From positions 1-10,620 of the forward strand of contig JAHFDQ010000170.1 of assembly GCA_023248915.1 (NCBI GenBank): a stretch of DNA of 10,620 nt, written 5' to 3'. Source of the stretch: Archangiaceae bacterium (GTDB lineage Bacteria > Myxococcota > Myxococcia > Myxococcales > Myxococcaceae). The translations under genes and the position numbers were made by a program. Below the pieces are notes generated by a model that did no database searches, had not been told where the DNA came from, and saw nothing but the letters and a program-made list of their open reading frames with translations. This document shows positions 1-6,345 of the stretch, one piece after another. Numbering within the stretch: the stretch's first letter is position 1; every line of letters begins with the position of its first letter.

Positions 1-351
1 GTCTTCGAGGACGGTGCTTCGGATTTCGGAGATTGGCGCCGCCGGCGACCACCGCTGCAGCGCCGAGAGCAGTCGCCGCGTCTCGGGGGGAAGGGTGTCG
101 TCGATGTAGCTGAGCACCTGCCCCATCTTCATGGCGACGCCCTTGAGCTCGCCGAGAGACAGGACCAGCTTCTCGACCGCCCCCACGTCGAGCCCGGCCA
201 CGCCGCCGCCGTGTCCCACCGTCGAGGCCGCCGCCCTGAGCGCCGCGCCGGCCGTGCGCCGCAGCCGCCCCAAGGGCGAGGTCGGCACCGGTGCGGTGCT
301 CTGGGCCAGCCTTGCGATCAACTCCACGAGGCGCAGGTCGTCGTTGGCCAC
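1..351 (-). CDS. ABC1/UbiB-family atypical kinase, N-terminal part (runs off left edge)
   Basis: This is the first 117 codons of a protein that continues beyond base 1. The visible part has the N-terminal signature of the ABC1/AarF/UbiB atypical kinase family: the segment LGELKGVAMKMGQVLSY at residues 66-82 carries the KxGQ motif (K75-M76-G77-Q78), followed by a DDTLPPE segment (84-90). In the characterised family this motif folds over the nucleotide site, and members act as ATPases or kinases linked to ubiquinone and lipid metabolism. Whether this one serves quinone synthesis cannot be told from the fragment. Translation probably starts at GTG 351, with AAGG five bases upstream (355-360 region). 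A weak TTGCGA (386-381)/TCATAA (363-358) promoter pair with a 17-base spacer overlaps that site. The gene is 76 bases downstream of the AbiEi-DUF559 gene on the same strand. The catalytic core lies outside the window. Confidence 0.85.
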   Translation of the reverse strand, partial: MANDDLRLVELIARLAQSTAPVPTSPLGRLRRTAGAALRAAASTVGHGGGVAGLDVGAVEKLVLSLGELKGVAMKMGQVLSYIDDTLPPETRRLLSALQRWSPAAPISEIRSTVLED

Positions 352-427
352 CGCGCCTTATGAAGGCAACCCGCGCCGAATCGCAAGCGGGTAGGGGAGC
401 CGCGGTGGCCTGGGCGAGGCGCCGCCC

Positions 428-1399
428 TCAGCGATGCGCGTGCCCCGCCCAACCCAAGGCGCGCTGAACGTCGTCGACGAGCTCGTCCGGGCGTTCCTTC
501 AGCGCTTGGTAGGTGAAGTGCAGCACCCGGTACCCGCGACTGGTGAGGGCGTTGCGGCGCTCGGCGTCTTTCTCGAAAGCAATCGGATCGGAGTGAGTCG
601 CGTAACCGTCCGCCTCGATAACCACCTTCGGTTCCGGGTAGAGGAAGTCGAGGCGCCGCAGCCGGCTCCGTACGAAGACCGGGCGCTGCTTCGTGGGGAG
701 CGGCACTCCGGCTTCCTCGAGGAGGTCGAAGACTAGCGCCTCGAGCTCGCTCTCGGTCGGCGCTTCCCCGCCCAGGTAGTTCTCGAGCAGCTCGCGTAGC
801 GCGCTTACGCCGCGCCCCGAGCCGGCCCGCGCGAGCGCGGCTCCGAGCCGGTCGAGCGACGTGAGCTTGCGGCGAAGACACTCGTCGACCGCCGAGCGGA
901 CCGTCGAGGGGTCCGCCACCGCGCACAGGTCCACCAGGGTGCGGGTGGGCGTCGTGACCGGAAGGCCAAGCACCGAACCGAAGTCGCCCGACCGCAGCCA
1001 GCGTACCCGGTGCACCGTCAGCGGGCCGCTCGCACGCAAGTCGCGGGTCGTCGAAACCTCGACAGGTCCTTCCGGGAAGCGGGCCAGCTTCCACAGCGCT
1101 GCCGCCGCCCGATGGGAAGCCGCGACCGTCGGGCCGGCCCAAAGGCAGGCCGCCTTCAACTGCTGGTGCCAGGTGTGAGGAGAACCCTCGACCCGGTACA
1201 CGCTCGGCAGCGCCACCCGCCATCGGCTGATGTGCAGGCACCACTCGAGCGCGTTCACGGAGAGGCCGTGCCCGAGCGCCTGCTCGCGACGCAAGAGCCC
1301 GTATTGCCTCTCGGCGAGGCGAAGGCATGTCTGCTCTGCGCTCTCGTTCGACCCGTCCACGCCGCCCCCCGACCACATGAAACCGCAGAGGGCTGACAT
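428..1399 (-). CDS. AbiEi-like antitoxin/HTH domain fused to DUF559 (Vsr-like) endonuclease domain
   Basis: This 323-residue protein has two parts. Residues about 20-70 (LRLAERQYGLLRREQALGHGLS, then an RVALPSVYRV wing) look like the winged-helix N-terminus of type IV AbiEi antitoxins, followed by an AbiEi-like middle region to about 210. Residues about 215-315 match DUF559, a Vsr/PD-(D/E)xK nuclease-like fold. Seen here are ESELE (216-220), RRLDFLYPE with D251, VVIEADGYATH with E262 and D264, and GYRVLHFTYQ at 289-298. The combination is common in actinobacterial and other genomes as a putative regulator or nuclease, but its biological role is not established. No AbiEii-type nucleotidyltransferase toxin is adjacent. 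The start is uncertain: ATG 1399 has no Shine-Dalgarno and lies inside an inverted repeat, ATG 1378 also lacks one, while GTG 1360 follows a GGGGGG run and would begin VDGSNESAEQ. The family assignment is firm; start and function are not. Confidence 0.82.
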   Translation of the reverse strand: MSALCGFMWSGGGVDGSNESAEQTCLRLAERQYGLLRREQALGHGLSVNALEWCLHISRWRVALPSVYRVEGSPHTWHQQLKAACLWAGPTVAASHRAAAALWKLARFPEGPVEVSTTRDLRASGPLTVHRVRWLRSGDFGSVLGLPVTTPTRTLVDLCAVADPSTVRSAVDECLRRKLTSLDRLGAALARAGSGRGVSALRELLENYLGGEAPTESELEALVFDLLEEAGVPLPTKQRPVFVRSRLRRLDFLYPEPKVVIEADGYATHSDPIAFEKDAERRNALTSRGYRVLHFTYQALKERPDELVDDVQRALGWAGHAHR

Positions 1400-1446
1400 C
1401 GAGTGGGGATTTGACGGGGTCTTATCCGGTCATTTCCCCACTCGAT
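1398..1446. promoter_or_regulatory. 12-bp perfect inverted repeat at the start of the AbiEi-DUF559 gene (possible operator)
   Basis: The arms are ATCGAGTGGGGA at 1398-1409 and its exact reverse complement TCCCCACTCGAT at 1435-1446, separated by 25 bases. The left arm overlaps the ATG at 1397-1399; if the GTG at 1360 is the true start, the whole element lies just upstream of the gene. AbiEi antitoxins are known to repress their own operon by binding inverted repeats in the promoter, so autoregulation is a reasonable inference. There is no T tract, and the loop is long for a terminator. Confidence 0.6.
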
Positions 1447-1467
1447 TTGGAAAGTCGGGGTCGGCTA

Positions 1468-1599
1468 CCCCGGTTCGCCGCGGAGCAGCCGCCGCGAGTC
1501 GGAGTCGAGCGAGCGGACCGGGCAGGGGCGGTAGTGGCCGTGCACCTCGGTGCCGCAGGCGTCGCACCGAAGCCGTGCGATCTCGACGCGGCCGCCGGG
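1468..1599 (-). pseudogene. Remnant of a zinc-ribbon (DUF2089-like) gene
   Basis: Between the nitroreductase stop (TGA 1602-1600) and TAG 1467-1465 lie 44 sense codons in the same frame as the nitroreductase. They read in part VEIARLRCDACGTEVHGHY, then RPCPVRSLDSDSRRLL. The CDACGTEV segment is a zinc-ribbon knuckle and resembles the second knuckle and following stretch of DUF2089 regulators. The expected first CxxC knuckle and the C-terminal helix-turn-helix are both missing. There is no start codon before an internal GTG (within TEV), so no sensible product is predicted. I read it as a decayed gene fragment, not as a read-through tail of the nitroreductase, whose own C-terminus (LLTLPAYPS) looks complete. 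The family match is from memory of the motif and is moderate. Confidence 0.5.
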
Positions 1600-3534
1600 T
1601 CAGCTCGGATAGGCCGGCAACGTCAGGAGCCTGCTGTCTTCGCGAGGTCCACCCACGGCCTGCAGGTAGAGCGTTTGGAACTCGTCCCCGGCGAAGCCGA
1701 AGAGCCGGTGAGCTTCGTCATCGTGGAAGCAGCCGATTCCGGTCGCGCGGAACCCCGCGGCCTCGGCTTCCAGGTACAGGGCGTGGCCGAGAAGCCCCGC
1801 CTCCCAGAAGAGGCGGCGGTACCATGACGGGTGCTGGGTGACGGGGCCGCGAAAGTCCGCGACGAACGCGGCGGTGAAGGCTCCGTCGGCGGCGATGGCT
1901 TGGCCGCAGGCGATGTCTTCCGCCTCGCCGCGCAGGTCGAGAGGGAGCAGGAGTCGGAGGCGCAGGTGCGCAGGGCAGCCTTCGACGGGCTGCCAGATGA
2001 GCTCGTCGCGACCGCGCGCGTGAAGGCGCCGCTCGATGTCGTCCGTTCCCGGGAGCGCGTAGAGTCCCATCGGGAGCCCCTTCACCCGATGCACGAAGAA
2101 TAACGGGTGAACGCGCGGTTCCCACGGCAGCGCGTCGCGAGGGGGGATTCCAGCGCGGGGGAGCAGCGCCTCGAGCATCGCGAAGAACTGCGCCTGCGGA
2201 ATCCGGGTCTGCGCGTCGAAGGCGACGGCGCTCCGGCGGCTCCGAATCACGGAGTCCGCGGAGAGCCAGGCCGGGCCGAGTGCGATGGGCCGCGCTTCAC
2301 ACCCAGCGCCCCGAACCGTCTGGGGTGCGGCCGCGCGCTCGGTGGAGGACGGGCACGCTGCCGTCGGCTGGAGGGGTCCGGATTCTCCGGCCTGGCTGGC
2401 GACTGCCGGTGGGAACTGCACCGACTCTCCGGCCAGGTCGGCGGCCGTCGGCCGGCGCGGCTCGGACCCGGCGCTCGGGTCGGCGGCAGTCGGCCGGCGC
2501 GGCTCGGACCTGGCGCTCGGGTCGGCGGCCATCGGCCGGCGCGGCTCGGACGCTGTGCTCGGGTCGGCGGCCGTCGGCGGGAGCCGCGGAGCCTGCCAGG
2601 TCGGCTCGGACGTCCCCGGTTTGGCCGCGGCAGCGACGACCGCGTCGATGTCGTCCCACCGGGTGTGCGCGGTGCCGGGCGAATCGGCGCGCCCGGTCCA
2701 GCTCGCTCCGACGAGGCAGGCGAGCAGCGGATCGAGCTCGACGTCGCGCAGCTCGGTGCCGACCCACAGCAAGGCCCCGGGCTGCTCGCGTTCGACGCCA
2801 TCGAAGTCGGGGGCGCGCCCGAGCCCCAGGAGCCGCGACACGTCGTCGTCGCTCGCGCCCGCGACCACCGTCGCTCGCCAGCCGAGCGTCGCGGCCGCGT
2901 AGCGCACGGCGGCGATGGCGTGGCCCAGGTCGAGCTGCGAATACCGAAAGGCGCGCACACCGTACTTCCAGGCCTCGCGCCAGTGAATCGAGGTGAGCCC
3001 GATGAAGGCTCCGCCCGCCGGAAACGCGCGCGCCCAGGGCTCGCTCGGCGGCGACGCCCGGCGCTCGAGCGCGTGAACCCGCGCCTCGTAGTGGTGCACG
3101 CCGGCCTCGACGCCTGGGAGCGCGGGGCACGCCAGGTAGGCCTCGGTGGGGTGCAGGTTTCCACTCGACGGGTTGCACCGGAGCGCCCACCTCGACGCTC
3201 CCAACTGTTTCCAGGCCGAGACGGCGAAGGACAGCTCGAACAGCCGCGCGATGCCGGCGAGGTCGAGCGTCCGCGGCGCCGCTGGGCTGCCGCGCCCGAG
3301 CTCTGCGAACGAAGGCGACGGCTCGCCCGAGGATAGTGGTAGCGCCAGCGACGGGGCGCCCCGGAAGCTGCGAAAGGGGTTCGGCTGCGTCTTCCAGTCG
3401 AGGTAGCCGGGCCCGGGCGCGTAGGCGGGGGGCGTGTGCTTGCTCAGCAGGTGGTACTGCAGCACGGATTCGAGGTGAGACCGGGACACGGCGGCGGGGA
3501 CGTAGCACCCGGAAGGCTGGCGCGCACGGGGCAC
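1600..3534 (-). CDS. Tandem-domain SagB/ThcOx-type nitroreductase (FMN-dependent dehydrogenase)
   Basis: This 644-residue protein holds two nitroreductase-fold domains. Domain one (about 20-300) begins with LESVLQYHLLSKH and PGYLDWKTQPNPFRSF, typical of SagB-like proteins. It then shows RCNPSSGNLHPTEAYL at 119-134, the FMN-binding signature, and FRYSQLDLGHAIAAVRYAAATLGW at 196-219. Domain two (about 420-644) opens with IRSRRSAVAFD (430-440), carries MGLYAL (489-494) and ends with the family-typical EAGLLGHALYLEAEAAGF stretch near 578-595 and LPAYPS. Characterised SagB/ThcOx relatives oxidise azolines to azoles in peptide natural products, but many tandem members are of unknown function. No YcaO cyclodehydratase or precursor peptide is visible nearby, so the substrate is unknown. 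I chose GTG 3534 because AGGGGGAG stands six to seven bases upstream; GTG 3489 (VSRSHLESVL) is the alternative. Residues about 318-400 are a proline-rich repeat linker. Confidence 0.85.
   Translation of the reverse strand: MPRARQPSGCYVPAAVSRSHLESVLQYHLLSKHTPPAYAPGPGYLDWKTQPNPFRSFRGAPSLALPLSSGEPSPSFAELGRGSPAAPRTLDLAGIARLFELSFAVSAWKQLGASRWALRCNPSSGNLHPTEAYLACPALPGVEAGVHHYEARVHALERRASPPSEPWARAFPAGGAFIGLTSIHWREAWKYGVRAFRYSQLDLGHAIAAVRYAAATLGWRATVVAGASDDDVSRLLGLGRAPDFDGVEREQPGALLWVGTELRDVELDPLLACLVGASWTGRADSPGTAHTRWDDIDAVVAAAAKPGTSEPTWQAPRLPPTAADPSTASEPRRPMAADPSARSEPRRPTAADPSAGSEPRRPTAADLAGESVQFPPAVASQAGESGPLQPTAACPSSTERAAAPQTVRGAGCEARPIALGPAWLSADSVIRSRRSAVAFDAQTRIPQAQFFAMLEALLPRAGIPPRDALPWEPRVHPLFFVHRVKGLPMGLYALPGTDDIERRLHARGRDELIWQPVEGCPAHLRLRLLLPLDLRGEAEDIACGQAIAADGAFTAAFVADFRGPVTQHPSWYRRLFWEAGLLGHALYLEAEAAGFRATGIGCFHDDEAHRLFGFAGDEFQTLYLQAVGGPREDSRLLTLPAYPS
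2437..2604. repeat. 42-bp tandem repeat encoding a 14-residue linker repeat
   Basis: Units start at 2437, 2479, 2521 and 2563, each beginning GTCGGCGG. Units one and two differ at only two of 42 positions by eye, unit three differs from unit two at about six, and unit four is degenerate in its second half. On the minus strand they encode repeats of the form PTAADPSxxSEPRR inside the nitroreductase. Further degenerate copies at the protein level lie around residues 363-395. The period is a multiple of three, so copy-number changes keep the frame. The array lies exactly between the two flavin domains. Confidence 0.9.
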
Positions 3535-3676
3535 GCGTATCTCCCCCTGCGTTTGTCGGTGCTCAGGCTGAGAGAGGTCCTGCGCAGTGGGAGGCTCCGA
3601 TGCCCGCGAAATCACGACCCGGCCCCTCGCGAAGCCGGGCGGCCGGGCGGGCACGGCCCCTGCTACGGGCCCCCCC

Positions 3677-4648
3677 ATGCGCGACGTTCCGATAGTGACG
3701 GGTGCGGTTGCGTTGTTGGTCGGCTTGGCGGCGAGCGCAGAAGCAGTGGCCTTCCACCCCGGGCCTTCCGCGGTTCTCCCGCCGGCGTCGGCGCGTCTGA
3801 CGCCTCCCTCTCCTCCGCCGCTCGTCGGAGTCGAAGACGACTCGGATAGCGCCCGGGTGGTTCGGTACCCCGACGGCCGCGTGTGCATCGAGACCCTCGA
3901 AGCCCAGGGTCGCCTCGCCCAGGAATGCCGGGCCGCCGGGCACGGGTGGAACCACTCCGGCAGCGCCGAGTCCGAGGCGGTCGAGCCGGTGCTCGCGCCA
4001 CCGACCGCGGAGGTCGGCGCTCCGCCAGGCCGCGAGCCCGAAGAGGCCGCTCTCCCGGAGGTGGTGTTCGAGCCCGAGCATTCACTCTCGAGGCGGCGTC
4101 TGTCGGACGACCCGCCCCGCATCGGTCCGGTCGGCAGCCTGGTGGTGTCTTCGAACCTCGACCAGCCGGACTTCGGGCTGACGGCGCGCGCCGGAGTCCG
4201 GGTCGCCCTGAGCGAGGTCGCTCTGGGCGGGGGCGCGGTCCCCTCGGCGGCCTTCCTCGCGAGCTTCGACATCAGCCCGCGGTTCGCCGCCTTGTCGGCC
4301 GTCGCGAGGCTCGAGGTGCTCTCGATGACCGACATTCCGGTGCTCATTCCGACCGCGTACGCGTATGCGTTCGCCAGCGGCGGAGTGACGGTCGATTCGG
4401 GCTCGTCGGTGGCAGGCGGCATCGGTCGCTTCGGCATCGGGGGCGGCTGGAACGCGCTGGCCGGGTGGCGCTCGGAGGAAGGCTGGCGCGGCACGTCCTT
4501 CGGGGGCGGCGAAGGCGTCGCCGGGCTGGTGATGGGCGCGATCGTCGCGGTGGTGCTCTTCGGCAACGTCGAGCTGTACTACCAGGTCGACGCGGTCGAC
4601 TCGAAGGTGTCCGGAGGTCCCCGGTTCGGGGTCGGCTTCGGCGTGTGA
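3677..4648 (+). CDS. Exported glycine-rich protein of unknown function, possible envelope protein
   Basis: I do not recognise the family. The 323-residue product begins with a plausible Sec signal peptide (PIVTGAVALLVGLAASAEA, residues 5-23; cleavage after the A-E-A near residue 23). It is followed by a proline-rich stretch (30-50) and a short region RYPDGRVCIETLEAQGRLAQECR with two cysteines (C70, C84) that could form a disulphide. Residues about 95-148 are acidic and proline-rich. The last 175 residues are rich in glycine and alternating small or hydrophobic residues (for example GLTARAGVRVALSEVALGGG), with a hydrophobic segment at 282-296. That would fit a small beta-barrel or other membrane-associated fold, but the C-terminus is FGVGFGV without the usual terminal aromatic residue. 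I preferred ATG 3677 because it leads straight into the signal peptide; the frame stays open upstream to 3587. It diverges from the nitroreductase across 142 bases. Confidence 0.7.
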   Translation: MRDVPIVTGAVALLVGLAASAEAVAFHPGPSAVLPPASARLTPPSPPPLVGVEDDSDSARVVRYPDGRVCIETLEAQGRLAQECRAAGHGWNHSGSAESEAVEPVLAPPTAEVGAPPGREPEEAALPEVVFEPEHSLSRRRLSDDPPRIGPVGSLVVSSNLDQPDFGLTARAGVRVALSEVALGGGAVPSAAFLASFDISPRFAALSAVARLEVLSMTDIPVLIPTAYAYAFASGGVTVDSGSSVAGGIGRFGIGGGWNALAGWRSEEGWRGTSFGGGEGVAGLVMGAIVAVVLFGNVELYYQVDAVDSKVSGGPRFGVGFGV

Positions 4649-4661
4649 GCGCCGGCCTCGT

Positions 4662-4690
4662 TTGACTGACCTGGGACCGTTCGGTACAAG
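4662..4690 (+). promoter_or_regulatory. Sigma-70-type promoter immediately upstream of the glutaryl-CoA dehydrogenase
   Basis: TTGACT (4662-4667) and TACAAG (4685-4690) are separated by exactly 17 bases. Transcription would be expected to start about seven to nine bases after the -10 box, at 4697-4699, and the ATG is at 4699. No Shine-Dalgarno precedes that ATG, so the mRNA is probably leaderless or nearly so. Confidence 0.6.
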
Positions 4691-4698
4691 CCGGGCCC

Positions 4699-5883
4699 AT
4701 GGCACGCGCCGAAATCACCGACCTCTACCGCATCGACGACCTGCTCTCGGACGAGGAGAAGGCGGCCCGGAACGTGGTCGCCGACTTCGTCGACCGCGAG
4801 TACCTGAAGGTAGTCGGCAAGGCCTTCCGCAACGGCACCTTCCCGATGGAGGTGGTCCCCAAGCTGGCCGAGATGGGCGTCTTCGGCACCAACCTCGAGG
4901 GCTACGGCTGCGCGGGCATGAACAACGTCACCTACGGGCTCATCTGCCAAGAGCTCGAGCGCGGCGACTCGGGGCTGAGGTCGTTCGCCTCGGTGCAGAG
5001 CTCGCTGGTGATGTACCCCATCCTCACCTTCGGCAACGAAGAGCAGAAGGAACGCTTCCTACCCGGCATGGCCAAGGGAAAAATCATCGGCTGCTTCGGC
5101 CTGACCGAGCCCGACTTCGGTTCGGACCCGGGCGGCATGCGCACCCGCGCCAAGAAGGACGGCGACGGCTACGTGCTGAACGGCTCGAAGATGTGGATTA
5201 CCAACGGCAGCATCGCCGACGTCGCGCTGGTTTGGGCCAAGGTCGACAACGGCGGCGCCGAGTCGATTCGCGGCTTCCTGGTCGAGAAGGGCATGCCCGG
5301 GTACCGGGCCACCGACATCCACGGGAAGTTCTCGCTGCGCGCCTCGTACACGTCCGAGCTGTCGTTCGAGGACGTTCGCGTGCCCGCGCGCAACGTGCTG
5401 CCCGGGGTCGAGGGGCTGAAGGGGCCGCTGTCGTGCCTGAACCACGCGCGCTTCGGCATCGCGTTCGGCGTCACCGGCGCGGCCATCGCCTGTTTCGAGG
5501 GAGCGCGCGAGTACGCCCTGTCCCGCGTCCAGTTCGGCAAGCCCATCGCCGGCTTCCAGCTCACCCAGGAGAAGCTGGCCGACATGCTGCAGGAAATCGT
5601 CAAGGCGCAGCTCTTGTCGCTGCGGCTCGGCCGTTTGAAGGACGAAGGCAAGGGCAAGTTGAAGCCAGCCCAGGTGTCGCTGGCCAAGCGAAACAACGTC
5701 CGGAGCGCCCTCGAGATCGCCCGCGTCGCCCGGTCCATCTACGGCGCCAACGGCATCACCGACGAGTACCCGCCGGTGCGGCACATGCTGAACCTCGAGT
5801 CGGTCTACACCTACGAGGGCACCCACGAGGTGCACACCCTGGTGCTGGGCAAGGCCATCACCGGGCTCGACGCGTTCTCCTGA
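4699..5883 (+). CDS. gcdH: Glutaryl-CoA dehydrogenase (decarboxylating type)
   Basis: This 394-residue acyl-CoA dehydrogenase is of full family length and closely follows glutaryl-CoA dehydrogenases. The family oxidises and decarboxylates glutaryl-CoA to crotonyl-CoA with FAD, passing electrons to electron-transfer flavoprotein, in lysine, tryptophan and some aromatic degradation. Visible motifs are ELERGDSGLRSFASVQSSL (85-103), CFGLTEPDFGSDPGGM (132-147), GKFSLRAS (209-216), RVQFGKPIAGFQL (276-288), and YGANGITDEY then TYEGTHEVH (348-379). By comparison with the human enzyme, E87 and R94 (glutarate carboxylate binding), S95, Y372 and the catalytic base E373 are all present; non-decarboxylating relatives replace some of these, so decarboxylation is expected. 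The ATG at 4699 has no Shine-Dalgarno but sits just after a good promoter. A thioesterase gene begins five bases after the stop, suggesting a shared mRNA. Confidence 0.95.
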   Translation: MARAEITDLYRIDDLLSDEEKAARNVVADFVDREYLKVVGKAFRNGTFPMEVVPKLAEMGVFGTNLEGYGCAGMNNVTYGLICQELERGDSGLRSFASVQSSLVMYPILTFGNEEQKERFLPGMAKGKIIGCFGLTEPDFGSDPGGMRTRAKKDGDGYVLNGSKMWITNGSIADVALVWAKVDNGGAESIRGFLVEKGMPGYRATDIHGKFSLRASYTSELSFEDVRVPARNVLPGVEGLKGPLSCLNHARFGIAFGVTGAAIACFEGAREYALSRVQFGKPIAGFQLTQEKLADMLQEIVKAQLLSLRLGRLKDEGKGKLKPAQVSLAKRNNVRSALEIARVARSIYGANGITDEYPPVRHMLNLESVYTYEGTHEVHTLVLGKAITGLDAFS

Positions 5884-5888
5884 CGCCG

Positions 5889-6317
5889 ATGGCGTACACG
5901 CAACGCCTCACCGTCCGCTTCGACGACGTCGACTACGCGCAGATCGTCTATTTCCCCCGGCTGTTCGGCTACTGCCACTGGGCGTTCGAGGACTTCTTCG
6001 CCCGCGAGGCGGGGACGTCCTACGCGCAGCTCCTCGGCCAGCGGCGCATCGGCTTTCCCACCGTGCACGCCACCGCCGACTTCCGCCACCCCTTGCGCTT
6101 CGGCGACGTCTGCCGCGTGGTGATGGACACGGTGAAGCTGTCGAAGCGCTCGGTGACCAACCGGTTTCGCCTCTTCCTCGGAGAGACGCAGCAGATGTGC
6201 ACCGAGGTGGAGATTGTCCACGTGGCGCTCGACATCGATCGGTTCAATCCGGTGGACATTCCGGAGGACGTGCGGGTCGCCTTCCAGCGGCACCTGGTCA
6301 CCGGTAGCTCGACGTAG
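5889..6317 (+). CDS. Acyl-CoA thioesterase, 4HBT/YbgC-like hotdog fold
   Basis: This 142-residue protein is of usual length for a single-hotdog thioesterase. The motif VRFDDVDYAQIVYFPRLF at 9-26 corresponds to the 4-hydroxybenzoyl-CoA thioesterase and YbgC signature, with D15 in the catalytic aspartate position. FRHPLRFGDVCRV (65-77) and the central strands follow the family pattern. It has no signal peptide and should act in the cytoplasm on an acyl-CoA. Its start is five bases after the glutaryl-CoA dehydrogenase stop, so co-transcription is very likely. By context it may relieve accumulation of glutaryl-, crotonyl- or aryl-CoA, but the substrate is an inference. The gene converges on the DUF2058 gene with 12 bases between stops. 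Confidence 0.88.
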   Translation: MAYTQRLTVRFDDVDYAQIVYFPRLFGYCHWAFEDFFAREAGTSYAQLLGQRRIGFPTVHATADFRHPLRFGDVCRVVMDTVKLSKRSVTNRFRLFLGETQQMCTEVEIVHVALDIDRFNPVDIPEDVRVAFQRHLVTGSST

Positions 6318-6321
6318 GGCC

Positions 6322-6345
6322 CGCGCCCGTCAGGGCTTGGGCGCG
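6322..6345. terminator. GC hairpin in the convergent gap between thioesterase and DUF2058 genes
   Basis: CGCGCCC (6322-6328) and GGGCGCG (6339-6345) can form a seven-base-pair stem with a ten-base loop, covering the 12-base gap and the last codons of the minus-strand gene. The position suits a bidirectional terminator, but there is no T tract on either side, and chance GC pairing is easy at this composition. Confidence 0.3.

Noticed and set aside
369..392. ACCCGC/GCGGGT inverted repeat between the AbiEi-DUF559 and UbiB-type genes
   Set aside because: Only six base pairs with a 12-base loop and no T tract; expected by chance at this GC content.
318..1376. 352-codon minus-strand frame overlapping the AbiEi-DUF559 gene
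   Set aside because: Low-complexity Arg/Gly/Pro/Ala shadow frame; the neighbouring frame has recognisable AbiEi and DUF559 motifs.
2437..2604. 42-bp repeats considered as a CRISPR array
   Set aside because: Units are directly adjacent without spacers and encode an in-frame linker in a protein.
2107..3336. 409-codon plus-strand frame opposite the nitroreductase
   Set aside because: Arginine- and glycine-rich composition without motifs; a high-GC shadow of a gene with clear family signatures.
3535..4566. The nitroreductase reading frame stays open for 344 more codons upstream, allowing a 988-residue protein.
   Set aside because: The extra part is antisense to the exported-protein gene, is low-complexity and unlike any nitroreductase N-terminus, and the GTG at 3534 has a strong Shine-Dalgarno.
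1600..4648. Ribosomal-peptide (azole) biosynthesis cluster around the SagB-like gene
   Set aside because: No YcaO/cyclodehydratase, precursor peptide or transporter is visible; the neighbour is only an exported protein of unknown role.
4662..5888. Long N-terminal extension of the thioesterase frame through the dehydrogenase gene
   Set aside because: This part is out of frame with the clearly real dehydrogenase and arginine-rich; only the last 142 codons form the thioesterase.
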